Shown: positions 8,690 through 17,024 of the stretch, in pieces | How positions within the stretch are numbered: the stretch's first letter is position 1 | Layout of the letters: every line of letters starts with the position of its first letter | Origin: Bacteroidota bacterium | GTDB lineage: Bacteria > Bacteroidota > Bacteroidia > Bacteroidales > F082 | Assembly: GCA_014382445.1 (NCBI GenBank) | Contig: JACNJS010000010.1 | Coordinates: forward strand, 213,548 to 267,140 | DNA: 53,593 nucleotides | Direction: 5' to 3' | Position numbers and translations under genes: made by a program | The notes under the pieces: generated by a model | What the model saw: only the letters and a program-made list of their open reading frames with translations | What the model was told of the DNA's origin: nothing | Database searches by the model: none

Positions 8690-9481
8690 TTATAACAACA
8701 ACTTTTTTGTGAAAGAACTGTCTTGCAGAACAACCTGCAAATAGTAAGTGCCGTGTTGTTTGTTACTGAGGTCAATCTTAATAACATATTTGCCATTCAC
8801 CAAATTGGGTTTGCCTGTAAACACTTTATCACCAAAATAATTAAATACAATAACCTTTGGAGTACCAGTTGTTTTTAATGAAAACACAAAGTCAACAATA
8901 CCATCAATAATATTTAAGTTGTAGTCGTTAACTTCAAGTAAATCCGGCTTATTTTTAATCCCGGCATCACGCAGCTCTTTTTCACTTACGGCATCATTCT
9001 TATGTCTTTTGTGCATAAACTTATGATGTGTTGGAAAATCGTCAATTTCAGGAATATCAAAGTCGATATCATCAATCATAATTATTTTTTCCAGTTGATC
9101 TAATTCCTTTAATGCATCCAAACCATCAAGTTTTTTAAGTGCTTCAAGTTCTTTTAACTCTTTGAGCATAATAATTTTTTCTTCATCAAATTCAATGTGC
9201 ATATTTTTCAACTCATCCTTTTGATCTTCAAGCATGATCTTAAGCTCACCAAGATCACCTTTTTGAATGTCAAAGCCAGCACCGTCATTAAAACGAAAAA
9301 CATTCTGTTCAACATTTTCATCCTCTTTAACAGTAAAAACCGTATCGTTTACTACTTTTTCACCGTCAACAATTTTAACGGTTTTAACACGTACTTTTTT
9401 CTCCTGGCCAAAGCCTGATGAAGGAAGAAAGATAATAATCGATATCGCTGCAATAATTGCATTAACAATAAGTCTCTTCAT
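8690..9481 (-). CDS. Secreted leucine-repeat protein with T9SS-like C-terminal domain
   Basis: The 263-residue protein has a signal peptide ending near residue 25. A strongly charged middle follows in which ELKEL, LEALKKLDGL and ALKELDQLEK words give a probable amphipathic helix or coiled coil (about 75-135). The last ~75 residues form a beta-rich domain ending in GTYYLQVVLQDSSFTKKLLL, the profile of a T9SS type A sorting domain, although the usual YPNP motif at its start is absent. It is therefore probably exported and possibly surface-linked. It is divergent from the two-component pair at 9636-12204. The intervening region holds a -7 box and a four-copy GTTAA array placed as an activator site for this gene, so it is a likely target of that system. 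Molecular role unknown. Confidence 0.7.
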   Translation of the reverse strand: MKRLIVNAIIAAISIIIFLPSSGFGQEKKVRVKTVKIVDGEKVVNDTVFTVKEDENVEQNVFRFNDGAGFDIQKGDLGELKIMLEDQKDELKNMHIEFDEEKIIMLKELKELEALKKLDGLDALKELDQLEKIIMIDDIDFDIPEIDDFPTHHKFMHKRHKNDAVSEKELRDAGIKNKPDLLEVNDYNLNIIDGIVDFVFSLKTTGTPKVIVFNYFGDKVFTGKPNLVNGKYVIKIDLSNKQHGTYYLQVVLQDSSFTKKLLL

Positions 9482-9510
9482 AGTTATATTTTTTAAAATG
9501 TTTACCGATA

Positions 9511-9518
9511 CAAATGTA
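9511..9518 (-). promoter_or_regulatory. Probable -7 box of the 263-aa gene
   Basis: The minus strand reads TACATTTG (TAnnTTTG), 30 bp before the ATG. No -33 TTG lies at the normal distance. The GTTAA array starts about 22 bp further upstream, where an activator would compensate for a missing -33 element. Confidence 0.5.
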
Positions 9519-9540
9519 TCATACCAACAATTACATAAAA

Positions 9541-9576
9541 GTTAACATGGGTTAAAAAAGGTTAAAGAAAGGTTAA
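9541..9576. promoter_or_regulatory. Four GTTAA direct repeats at helical spacing, candidate OmpR-family operator
   Basis: GTTAA occurs at 9541, 9551, 9561 and 9572, i.e. at 10, 10 and 11 bp intervals, three of the copies extended to GGTTAAA. Direct repeats of 5-7 bp with about one helical turn between them are how OmpR/PhoB-family regulators bind (for example the CpxR box GTAAA-N5-GTAAA). The array lies between the 263-aa gene and the kinase/regulator pair and is centred about 50 bp upstream of the former's predicted start site. The regulator downstream (11500-12204) has exactly this kind of DNA-binding domain. Binding is inferred. Confidence 0.55.
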
Positions 9577-9635
9577 AGTTTAAAATCATAGTATTACTAT
9601 TTCTTAATTTAGCCAAAAATAGAATTTTAAAACTT

Positions 9636-11333
9636 GTGAAAAAGCGTTTTCAGATAATATTATTTTTAATTGTAATCAGTTTGTTCGGCTTAATCCTTGT
9701 TCAGGGTTTATGGATTAAATATGCCCTTGAAACTGAAAAAGCACATTTCGACCAGTTGGTTTATGATGCAATGAAATCGGCCTTAACAAAAGTAAAAAGG
9801 GAAAACATATTTGATTTCATAGATGAAAAGATTGAACTTCCAGAGCCTCCTTCTTACATTTCAGTTAGGATAGAGGAAATAAGTGAAATCGCAGAATCAG
9901 TCGCACAAATTTCAAAGTTGTTGCCGACTAAAATTATTCACTCAATTGATATTGACGATAGTATTTTTTTAGAAAGTGATTCTATCAATCATCATAAGAA
10001 AGTGATAATTAGATCTCCAAATATTACCGGCTTCAACAATAAAATACACTTAATCGACAGCCATAATCGAATAATTGCCCGTAAATTAAAAAATGCTGAG
10101 TATGACAGTTTATTTAATCAGGTTAATGACGAGTATTTAATATATATGAGTGCTGAAGATTCGTTGAAAGAAATTATTGAATTAAAAAAAGAAGAACTCC
10201 TACTTGAAAAAGAAGAAATTGTTAAACACAAGGTGAAAATATTTAATGAAAATATGAAGCAATGGGTAATGGAATTTAGTTTTGATGATAACCTCGACTA
10301 CCTAAAAACCAAAATGGTTAATTACAATAAAATAATCTCACGTTCACTTGCCAACAACGGAATTAGCCTTCCATACGATTATCAATTAATCAACGAAAAA
10401 GATGACACAACGCTAATCATCTCGTCATCGGCTGATAACAAAAAACTCTTACCAACTTACTTTAAAACAGAAGTATATCCTGAAGATATTTTTACGAAAG
10501 ATTTGTTTTTAGTAATCGATTTTCCAGGAAAAAACTCTCATATTTACAAGGAAGTTTCATTGTTGGTATCCGGTTCTGTAATTTTTACTATTATAATTCT
10601 ATTAACTTTTGGTTCAACGCTTTATTATATTCACAAACAAAAGAAACTAAGTGAGGTAAAGTCGGATTTCATCAACAACATGACTCACGAATTTAAAACA
10701 CCAATTGCTACAATCAGGCTTGCTGCCGACGCACTTGAATCGCCTAAGGTTATGGGTGTAGAAAAATCAACACTAAGGTATCTAAATATAATACGACAGG
10801 AAAATAAACGGATGAATAACCAGGTTGAACTAGTGCTGCAGTTGGCGTTAATTGAACAGGGGAAGCTACAGGTAGACTTACAAGAAATCGACGTCCATGA
10901 CATTATTCAAAACTGCATACAGGTTGTTGAACTTTCAGCCCTAAAAAAGGCAGGAAAAATTTCAGCATCGCTAAGGGCTTCGCACCATATATTAAATATT
11001 GACGAAATTCATTTTGCCAATGTAATAAATAACCTGCTTGACAATGCTCTAAAATATACTAAAAAAGCACCTGCCATAGTGGTTGAAACTTACAACGAAC
11101 AAAATACGCTTTGTATTATTATCTCAGATAATGGTATTGGAATGAGCAAAGAAGTGCAAAAACATATTTTTGATAAATTTTACAGAAAACCTATGGGTAA
11201 TATTCATAATGTAAAAGGTTTTGGTTTAGGACTTAGTTATGTTAAAGCAGTTGTTGAAGCACATGGAGGAAGCATAAGCTTAGTAAGTGAACCGGAAAAC
11301 GGAAGCACTTTTATTATGAGATTTAATTGTTAA
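9636..11333 (+). CDS. Membrane sensor histidine kinase (RprX-like)
   Basis: This 565-residue kinase has a transmembrane helix at about 7-26, a periplasmic region of about 280 residues with no recognised domain, a second helix near 305-327, then the dimerisation box NNMTHEFKTPIATI with the phosphorylated His at residue 351. The ATP-binding domain shows the N box (NNLLDNALKY), G1 (DNGIGM), F (FDKFYR) and G2 (GFGLGLSYV) motifs. The start is GTG at 9636, which gives a correct signal-anchor N-terminus. The regulator gene follows after a 166-bp repeat-rich spacer, so the two are the cognate pair. H-box sequence and gene order resemble Bacteroides RprX/RprY; the signal is unknown. Confidence 0.93.
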   Translation: MKKRFQIILFLIVISLFGLILVQGLWIKYALETEKAHFDQLVYDAMKSALTKVKRENIFDFIDEKIELPEPPSYISVRIEEISEIAESVAQISKLLPTKIIHSIDIDDSIFLESDSINHHKKVIIRSPNITGFNNKIHLIDSHNRIIARKLKNAEYDSLFNQVNDEYLIYMSAEDSLKEIIELKKEELLLEKEEIVKHKVKIFNENMKQWVMEFSFDDNLDYLKTKMVNYNKIISRSLANNGISLPYDYQLINEKDDTTLIISSSADNKKLLPTYFKTEVYPEDIFTKDLFLVIDFPGKNSHIYKEVSLLVSGSVIFTIIILLTFGSTLYYIHKQKKLSEVKSDFINNMTHEFKTPIATIRLAADALESPKVMGVEKSTLRYLNIIRQENKRMNNQVELVLQLALIEQGKLQVDLQEIDVHDIIQNCIQVVELSALKKAGKISASLRASHHILNIDEIHFANVINNLLDNALKYTKKAPAIVVETYNEQNTLCIIISDNGIGMSKEVQKHIFDKFYRKPMGNIHNVKGFGLGLSYVKAVVEAHGGSISLVSEPENGSTFIMRFNC

Positions 11334-11361
11334 AGAAATGGTTAATAGTGAATGGTTGTCG

Positions 11362-11499
11362 GGTTATCAGGTTATCAGGTTATCAGGTTATCAGGTTGGA
11401 GGGGGATAGCTTTTCACAACACAATAACAATAACAACTATAACAACCAGACAACAACGATAACCAGCCTTGCGGGCAGGCAATGACAACAATGACAACA
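11362..11499. repeat. GGTTATCA tandem array plus AC-rich complementary tract
   Basis: Four perfect 8-bp GGTTATCA units (11362-11393) and a partial fifth are followed, after a short gap, by an AC-rich tract of AACAATAACAAC and GACAACAACGATAACC words. GGTTATC and GATAACC are complementary, so the transcript can fold on itself directly upstream of the response-regulator start. A second copy of the same architecture lies in front of hutI (51085-51175). Confidence 0.7.
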
Positions 11500-12204
11500 A
11501 TGATAACAGTAAACCCCAAAATTCTATTAGTTGAGGACGACGTCAATTTCGGTTCTGTATTAAAATCGTATCTCGAATTAAACGACTTTATTGTCGATTG
11601 GGTTGATGATGGAGAAGATGCTATGCCAAAATTTGAGTCTGCTAAATACGACCTCGTTTTGATAGATGTTATGCTCCCCAATATTGACGGATTTTCGATT
11701 GCAAAAAAAATAAAAAACTCAGGCGATAATGTACCTTTCATCTTTATTACCGCCAAAACAATGCGAAACGATATTGTTGAAGGTTATAAAACAGGTGCCG
11801 ATGATTATATCACAAAGCCATTTGATTCAGAAATTTTACTTTATAAAATAAAGGCTGTTCTTGGCAGAAGGTCAAAAGAGGATAATTATAACAATGCCGA
11901 AGTTTATTTAATAGGAGATTTTAGTTTTGATTACCGATCGAGAAGCTTGGCATACCGTGACGAAATTACAAAGCAAAACCTTTCACCCAAAGAAAGTGAA
12001 CTATTAAAGATGCTTATAGAGGAGAAAGGAGAGATACTATCAAAAACTGTTGCATTAAACATTATATGGGGTGATGCGAATTATTTCACCAGCAGAAGTA
12101 TGGATGTATATGTTGCCAAACTGCGAAAGCTCCTTTTAGATGATAAACGAGTTAAAATTATTACACATCACGGAGCTGGTTACCGATTAATAACCGAAAA
12201 ATAA
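11500..12204 (+). CDS. OmpR-family response regulator (RprY-like)
   Basis: A receiver domain (KILLVEDD, phospho-acceptor Asp in LVLIDVMLP, Lys in ITKPF) is followed by a winged-helix domain (about 135-234) with the OmpR/PhoB recognition region (SRSMDVYVAKLRKLL, GAGYRLI). It is the partner of the kinase at 9636-11333. The frame is open from ATG codons at 11482 and 11491 too, but these belong to the ATGACAACA repeat tract. I chose 11500 because it leaves the usual 6-7 residues before the first strand; the start is uncertain by 18 bp. It probably binds the GTTAA array at 9541-9576, regulating the divergent 263-aa gene and perhaps its own operon. Confidence 0.92.
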   Translation: MITVNPKILLVEDDVNFGSVLKSYLELNDFIVDWVDDGEDAMPKFESAKYDLVLIDVMLPNIDGFSIAKKIKNSGDNVPFIFITAKTMRNDIVEGYKTGADDYITKPFDSEILLYKIKAVLGRRSKEDNYNNAEVYLIGDFSFDYRSRSLAYRDEITKQNLSPKESELLKMLIEEKGEILSKTVALNIIWGDANYFTSRSMDVYVAKLRKLLLDDKRVKIITHHGAGYRLITEK

Positions 12205-12216
12205 TTATTCACCCGA

Positions 12217-14445
12217 TCACTTTATCCTCAGTGCTTTATCAACACCTTTTACTTTATTAATCTTGTGAATAAGCTGTTCAAGGTGTTCATTGTTTTTAAT
12301 GCTAACTGTTACTTTCCCTATAAACTTTTTACCAGTCGTCTGGAAGTTTATCGAGCGAATATTAACCCTCAAATCTTCTGTAATAACCTTTGTTATTAAA
12401 CCAACAACACCAAGCTCATCTGTTCCCGTAATTCGCAAATTAGCAACAGAGTATTTTTCTTCACCTGAAGTTACCCACTGGATTTTGAGCACCCGATATT
12501 CATACTTTGCCCTTAATCGCTTGGCGTTGGGACAATTTGCACGGTGAATTGTAATGCCACCATGTGTTGTTATAAAACCAAAAACATTATCGCCCGGAAT
12601 AGGGTTACAGCATTTTGCCATCCGGTAATCAATATTTTTAAGGTTGTCACCGATATACAATACATCTTTTGTCCCGTTTTCTTCTTGTTTTCCTGCCTGA
12701 GTGCCGTATAACTTTGGCTGGCCGGTTGTAACATCAGATGAGTATTTTTGCTCTCGACCATTTTCAGTTGTTTCGCGTGTACTGGTGCTTGCAGATGATT
12801 CAACAAATTTCAATAAGAGGCCTTTTATTTCATGAAGGTCAATTTTTTCGGTAGCTACCAAATAATACAAATCGATACTTGCATCTAGCTTATAATGTTT
12901 AACGAGAAAATTTATCAGATCGTCATTACTTTTAATTTTCCAGTTTTTAAATTTTCGGAAAAGAATCGACTTACCATTATCGGCTTCTTGATACTTATCT
13001 TCTTTTAAATGTCTCTTTATCCTGGTGCGGGCTTTGTCGGTTGTAACAAACGAAAGCCAGTCTAATTTTGGTTTTTGGTTTTTTGCGGTCAGAATATCAA
13101 CCTTATCACCATTTTGAAGTACATACCTTATCGGAACAACCTTGTTATTAACTTTAGCCCCACTGCATCTAGCTCCAATGTCGGTATGAATTCCAAATGC
13201 AAAATCGAGCACTGTTGAACTCTTTGGCAACTGCTTTAAATCACCCAGAGGAGTAAATACAAAAACATTCTCCTGTTGTTTTTCACTTCTATACGAACTA
13301 TCGTGATTTATCTGATCAGGATTTTCAAGGATATCGCGTACCTGCGACAGCCAATCCTCTGTATTCTTTTTATTCATTACACCCTTGTACTGCCAATGAG
13401 CTACCCTACCCTTTTCAGCATCGTCATCCATCCTCACATTCCTTATCTGAACCTCGATCCATTTTTGGTTCGGGCCCATAACCGTTGTATGCAGCGACTC
13501 ATATCCGCTTGCTTTTGGAGTGGATATCCAATCGCGCAATCGTTTCGGATTAGGTTGATAAATATTAGTTATGTATGAATAAACCCGCCAGCAATCCTCC
13601 TTTTCACTTTTTAATTTTCCGTTTATAACAATACGCACAGCAAACAAATCATAAACTTCTTCAAAATCAACATTCTGCCTTGTCATTTTTTGCCAAATAG
13701 AGGGCACTGACTTAGTACGCCACTTTATTTCAAAATTAATCTTATGAGCATGAAGTTCTCTTTCTATTGGTCTAATAAAATCTTGTATATAAACCTCGCG
13801 TTTTGCTTTTGTTTGTTGTATCTTATTACTAATATCCTCGTAAATTTGCGGATGTTCATATTTCATTATGCGTTCCTCAAACTCCGACTTAACTTTGTAT
13901 AAACCAAGTCTGTGCGCGATTGGAATATACAAATGTTTTACCTCATCAATAAACTGACCCTTTGTGTCTCCAAGCAAATCGATGTGGCGGAGATCGTTTA
14001 AGCGATGTGCTAATAGAATTAGAATTACCCTCATGTCGTCAACCATCGACAAGAATAAGGTCCGAAAAGCTTCTGATTGAAATGATATGCGCTCAGTACG
14101 AAGTTTTGATATACTATTAAAACCTTTAATTATTTCGGCAACATTTTTACCAAAATCAATTTCAATTTTAGCAAGTGAGTAATCGGTTTTTATGTTAATG
14201 CCATGAAGCAAAGCACATATTGCAGATGTTGGTCCAAGACCTATTTCTTTCATAGAAATTATGGCAATATCCAGGTTGTAAAGTATAAACGGTTTTCCGT
14301 CTTTTGTTACCTCATTTCGATAATAATCTGACGCAATTTCAAAGGCAAGCTTTATCGATACCTTATCAGTATCATCTAATTTGTACAAACAACATTCTAT
14401 TAATTCATTAAACTTTGTCTGTATAATTTCCTTGTAAGATTTCAT
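12217..14445 (-). CDS. relA: Long RelA/SpoT-type (p)ppGpp synthetase with degenerate hydrolase domain
   Basis: The 742 residues have the full long-RSH layout: pseudo-HD domain (1-200), synthetase (about 230-355), TGS (about 390-455), a zinc-binding/helical region (YRMAKCCNPIPGD) and a C-terminal ACT domain. Synthetase residues are present: R243 and K245 in WRTKSVPSIW, D266, Y315 in GYESLHTTV, E331 in EVQIR. The hydrolase residues are not: the usual LHDVVEDT reads LHGINIKT (81-88), LADRLHN reads LAHRLND (145-151), and the His of the IIHP segment is Tyr56. It should therefore make but not degrade (p)ppGpp, like E. coli RelA. A hydrolase must exist elsewhere in the genome. It converges on the response regulator with a 12-bp gap. 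Confidence 0.93.
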   Translation of the reverse strand: MKSYKEIIQTKFNELIECCLYKLDDTDKVSIKLAFEIASDYYRNEVTKDGKPFILYNLDIAIISMKEIGLGPTSAICALLHGINIKTDYSLAKIEIDFGKNVAEIIKGFNSISKLRTERISFQSEAFRTLFLSMVDDMRVILILLAHRLNDLRHIDLLGDTKGQFIDEVKHLYIPIAHRLGLYKVKSEFEERIMKYEHPQIYEDISNKIQQTKAKREVYIQDFIRPIERELHAHKINFEIKWRTKSVPSIWQKMTRQNVDFEEVYDLFAVRIVINGKLKSEKEDCWRVYSYITNIYQPNPKRLRDWISTPKASGYESLHTTVMGPNQKWIEVQIRNVRMDDDAEKGRVAHWQYKGVMNKKNTEDWLSQVRDILENPDQINHDSSYRSEKQQENVFVFTPLGDLKQLPKSSTVLDFAFGIHTDIGARCSGAKVNNKVVPIRYVLQNGDKVDILTAKNQKPKLDWLSFVTTDKARTRIKRHLKEDKYQEADNGKSILFRKFKNWKIKSNDDLINFLVKHYKLDASIDLYYLVATEKIDLHEIKGLLLKFVESSASTSTRETTENGREQKYSSDVTTGQPKLYGTQAGKQEENGTKDVLYIGDNLKNIDYRMAKCCNPIPGDNVFGFITTHGGITIHRANCPNAKRLRAKYEYRVLKIQWVTSGEEKYSVANLRITGTDELGVVGLITKVITEDLRVNIRSINFQTTGKKFIGKVTVSIKNNEHLEQLIHKINKVKGVDKALRIK

Positions 14446-14687
14446 TTATTATTGTCTGCTTTCTGGATTATAAGAACATAGTAACGTGTTTGGTGCACAG
14501 TAAAAAAAGAAGTTTTTGAAAATTAATTGCACATAATTACCTTATTCATTGTAAATCAAGACATCAGCTTTAAGTTTTTCAATCAATTGTCACCTATAGG
14601 CAAATATAGCATAATTTATCGTAATTATTAAACATTAAACATCTTTTTACTATAGTACAAAACTAACGATTTCAACAATTATTGTAT

Positions 14688-14695
14688 TATTTTTG
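14688..14695 (+). promoter_or_regulatory. Probable -7 box for the 14722 gene
   Basis: TATTTTTG fits TAnnTTTG, with a start site expected near 14701 and the ATG at 14722. No clear -33 TTG. The rest of the 276-bp gap from relA holds a minus-strand TATATTTG (14601-14608), which could serve relA with a long leader; I see nothing else in it. Confidence 0.4.
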
Positions 14696-14721
14696 CGCTG
14701 ACTTTAAATAAGTTGATGTAA

Positions 14722-15411
14722 ATGAGAAGATTAGTTGTAATAATATTTATTTTATTGATTTTCAGCGGAGTATCAAAACCGTTAATAGGGCAAATAATTA
14801 AAGGAGAAACTCTGGTAGGTATTAATTTAACCCAGGTTGAAGGCGATGAAGTACACGGTTTCAGAAAGCCAGGATTGAACATAGGGGCAGGTGCACTGAT
14901 TCCTTTTAGTAAAAACTGGGATGTAAGTTTGGAAGTTACTTTTAATCAAAAAGGTGCTAATCAAGGAACTCAGTACAATGAAACTGATTCAATTGGACAA
15001 ACTACTTCAGGTGCATATAAGTTAAGACTAAATTATGTTGAGGTTCCTGTGTTAATTCATTATACCGATAAGGAATTTATTTCAGTTGGTGCAGGCTTTT
15101 CGTGGGGAAGGCTTGTCAGCGTTCAAGAATGGGAGCATGGTATTCGTGTTGAAGAAACTACCTTAAATAGTGGAACTTACGATAAAAATGATTTCTCTTA
15201 TATTCTTGATGCCCGAATAAAAATTAAAGGCCCGCTTAAATTTGGAGTAAGGTACCAAAATAGCCTGGTAAAGATAAGAACACGTGAATTTACTGATTTT
15301 GCCGGAAATAGTTGGACCAGAGATCAATTTAACAAGGTGCTAACTTTTAGACTTATTTATATTTTCAATGAAGAGCAAAGCAGACGTAATTTCAACAAAC
15401 ATGCTGAATAA
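14722..15411 (+). CDS. Outer-membrane beta-barrel protein (porin/OMP_b-brl family)
   Basis: The 229-residue protein has a signal peptide ending near IGQ and alternating hydrophobic/polar strands typical of the small Bacteroidota outer-membrane barrels (PorT/OMP_b-brl_2-like): GINLTQVEGD, NIGAGALIPF, YVEVPVLIHY, FKFGVRYQNS-type strands. The segment LNYVEVPVLI is a hallmark of this group. No function is predictable. Its TAA overlaps the ATG of the DUF985 cupin by one base (TAATG), so the two are translationally coupled, although a barrel and a cytoplasmic cupin have no obvious shared role. Confidence 0.8.
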   Translation: MRRLVVIIFILLIFSGVSKPLIGQIIKGETLVGINLTQVEGDEVHGFRKPGLNIGAGALIPFSKNWDVSLEVTFNQKGANQGTQYNETDSIGQTTSGAYKLRLNYVEVPVLIHYTDKEFISVGAGFSWGRLVSVQEWEHGIRVEETTLNSGTYDKNDFSYILDARIKIKGPLKFGVRYQNSLVKIRTREFTDFAGNSWTRDQFNKVLTFRLIYIFNEEQSRRNFNKHAE

Positions 15412-15905
15412 TGCGGAACGCCCAATACTGGATCAATCATCTTGGGCTACTTCCCCATCCTGAGGGAGGGCATTTTAGAGAAGTTTACAGGTCGGATGAA
15501 ATAATACGGTTGGATTCATTGCCTGATCGATTTACCGGGGACAGGACTTTTTCAACATCTATTTATTTTTTGCTGACGAAAAATGAATTCTCTACGTTCC
15601 ATAAAATTAATTCTGACGAGCTATGGCACTTTTATGATGGCGATCCGCTTACAATTTATGTTATTGACAACATGGGTGTATTAACCGTTCATAAACTTGG
15701 GCTTTTCCCTGACAAGGGAATACTACCTCAGGTTACAATACGAGCAAATCACTGGTTTGCATCTGAAACTACCGGTAATTTTTCTTTAGTTGGTTGTACA
15801 GTATCACCCGGTTTTGATTTTAGTGATTTTGAGATCGCCGAAAGGCAAATGCTTATCAGCCAATTTGATGAGCACCGAGACATTATTGAACGGTATACAA
15901 GATGA
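15411..15905 (+). CDS. DUF985 (Cupin_5) family protein
   Basis: The 164 residues match the DUF985/Cupin_5 family over their full length: the N-terminal LGLLPHPEGGHFREVYRS segment, the SIYFLLTKNEFSTFHKI and ELWHFYDGDPL strands, and a C-terminal VSPGFDFSDFEIAER segment. Family members are small single-domain cupins; some relatives are sugar-binding or epimerase-like, but a reaction is not established for most. There is no signal peptide, so it should be cytoplasmic. Its start overlaps the stop of the barrel gene. Two hairpins sharing a CCGCTAAG core follow it. Confidence 0.88.
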   Translation: MRNAQYWINHLGLLPHPEGGHFREVYRSDEIIRLDSLPDRFTGDRTFSTSIYFLLTKNEFSTFHKINSDELWHFYDGDPLTIYVIDNMGVLTVHKLGLFPDKGILPQVTIRANHWFASETTGNFSLVGCTVSPGFDFSDFEIAERQMLISQFDEHRDIIERYTR

Positions 15906-15936
15906 TGAGATTAGAATTCTCAAAATATTGGAAAAT

Positions 15937-15968
15937 GATCCGCTAAGTCGACTCGGACTTAGCGGATC
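15937..15968. repeat. Perfect 13-bp inverted repeat, 6-nt loop
   Basis: GATCCGCTAAGTC (15937-15949) and its exact complement (15956-15968) flank the loop GACTCG. No T-run follows. It lies 32 bp after the cupin stop and shares the CCGCTAAG core with the terminator at 15999-16053, so the two can also pair with each other. Confidence 0.75.
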
Positions 15969-15998
15969 GAAATAAGAATCATTACCTCCTTTTTCTCA

Positions 15999-16053
15999 AC
16001 CCGCTAAGAGTTTTCTTTTCGTGCCTCAAAGAAAATCCACTTAGCGGGTTTTT
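15999..16053 (+). terminator. Rho-independent-type terminator before the PfkB gene
   Basis: ACCCGCTAAG (15999-16008) pairs with CTTAGCGGGT (16040-16049) and an inner TTTTCTTT/AAAGAAAA stem (16011-16018, 16028-16035) extends it; a run of T follows to 16053. It is placed to end the barrel-cupin transcript 25 bp before the PfkB start. Confidence 0.75.
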
Positions 16054-16077
16054 CGCACTAAAAACTATCTTTACACC

Positions 16078-16980
16078 ATGGTTTATACATTAGGCGAATC
16101 ATTACTAGATATAATAATTAGCTCAATAGATGATGTGGTTGTACGGCCAGGTGGAGCTATGCTTAATGCCGCTGTATCATTAGGAAGATATGATGTTGAA
16201 GTTTCAATAATCACTGAATTGGGTGATGACGATACTTCGGAGTTGATTATTTCGTTTCTTAAAAAAAATAATGTCGTTACCGACTTTGTTCAAGTTTACA
16301 ATAAAAATAACACATCGCTTGCCCTCGCTTTTTTTGATAACAACAAGAAACCAAAGTACACTTTCATTAAAAATTACCCTGATAACAGGAACTTTAAAGC
16401 AATACCAAAATTTGAAGAAGGTGATATTCTATTATTCGGTTCACTTTATTCCATTGATAAACAAATCCGAAAAAGTATTTTATCGATATTAAACCGTGCC
16501 CGTAAATGTAAAGCAATAATTATTTACGATCCAAATATAAGAAATGCTCACCACCTTAGCAATCATGAACTAATGAGTGCAGTACACCAAAACATTAAAC
16601 TATCCCATATAATTAAAGGCTCTGATGAAGATTTTGCCAATATTTTCGGCACCACTGATAATTCGGTACAAATTTCAGAAATACGAAAAATAAATAAAGA
16701 AGCATTCATTATTATAACGCTTGGCGCAGACGGAGTAATTGCAGATTTTCAGCAGCATACGATTACTTTACCGGCTTATAGCACCAAAGTTATTAGCACA
16801 ATTGGTGCAGGGGATGCATTTAATGCGGGAATTATATATGCTCTTGTCCAAATGAAATTACAAAATAGTAATTTCAGGAGTACTTTAGCTGATTCGGTAG
16901 AAAACATTCTAAGCAGTGGATTAAATTTTGCAGCAAAAGTTTGTAATTCTATTGATAATTACATACCCTTAAAAGTCTAA
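16078..16980 (+). CDS. PfkB-family carbohydrate kinase
   Basis: The 300 residues follow the ribokinase/PfkB fold: N-terminal GESLLDII, the substrate-side PGGAMLNAAVSLGR segment, and near residue 242 the signature TIGAGDAFNAG, which holds the catalytic Asp and the anion hole. The family phosphorylates sugars or nucleosides with ATP; the general sequence is closest to fructokinase-like members, but the substrate cannot be fixed. The ATG is 25 bp after a terminator, so the gene probably has its own promoter inside or just before that spacer. Confidence 0.88.
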   Translation: MVYTLGESLLDIIISSIDDVVVRPGGAMLNAAVSLGRYDVEVSIITELGDDDTSELIISFLKKNNVVTDFVQVYNKNNTSLALAFFDNNKKPKYTFIKNYPDNRNFKAIPKFEEGDILLFGSLYSIDKQIRKSILSILNRARKCKAIIIYDPNIRNAHHLSNHELMSAVHQNIKLSHIIKGSDEDFANIFGTTDNSVQISEIRKINKEAFIIITLGADGVIADFQQHTITLPAYSTKVISTIGAGDAFNAGIIYALVQMKLQNSNFRSTLADSVENILSSGLNFAAKVCNSIDNYIPLKV

Positions 16981-17024
16981 TATCCACTTAATCAAACCAG
17001 TTTATTACGCTTTTAAGAATATTA

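Noticed and set aside
11400-11482. Small peptide gene in the AC-rich tract
   Set aside because: The ATG codons are part of the ACAACA repeat, and no independent reading frame of normal composition exists.
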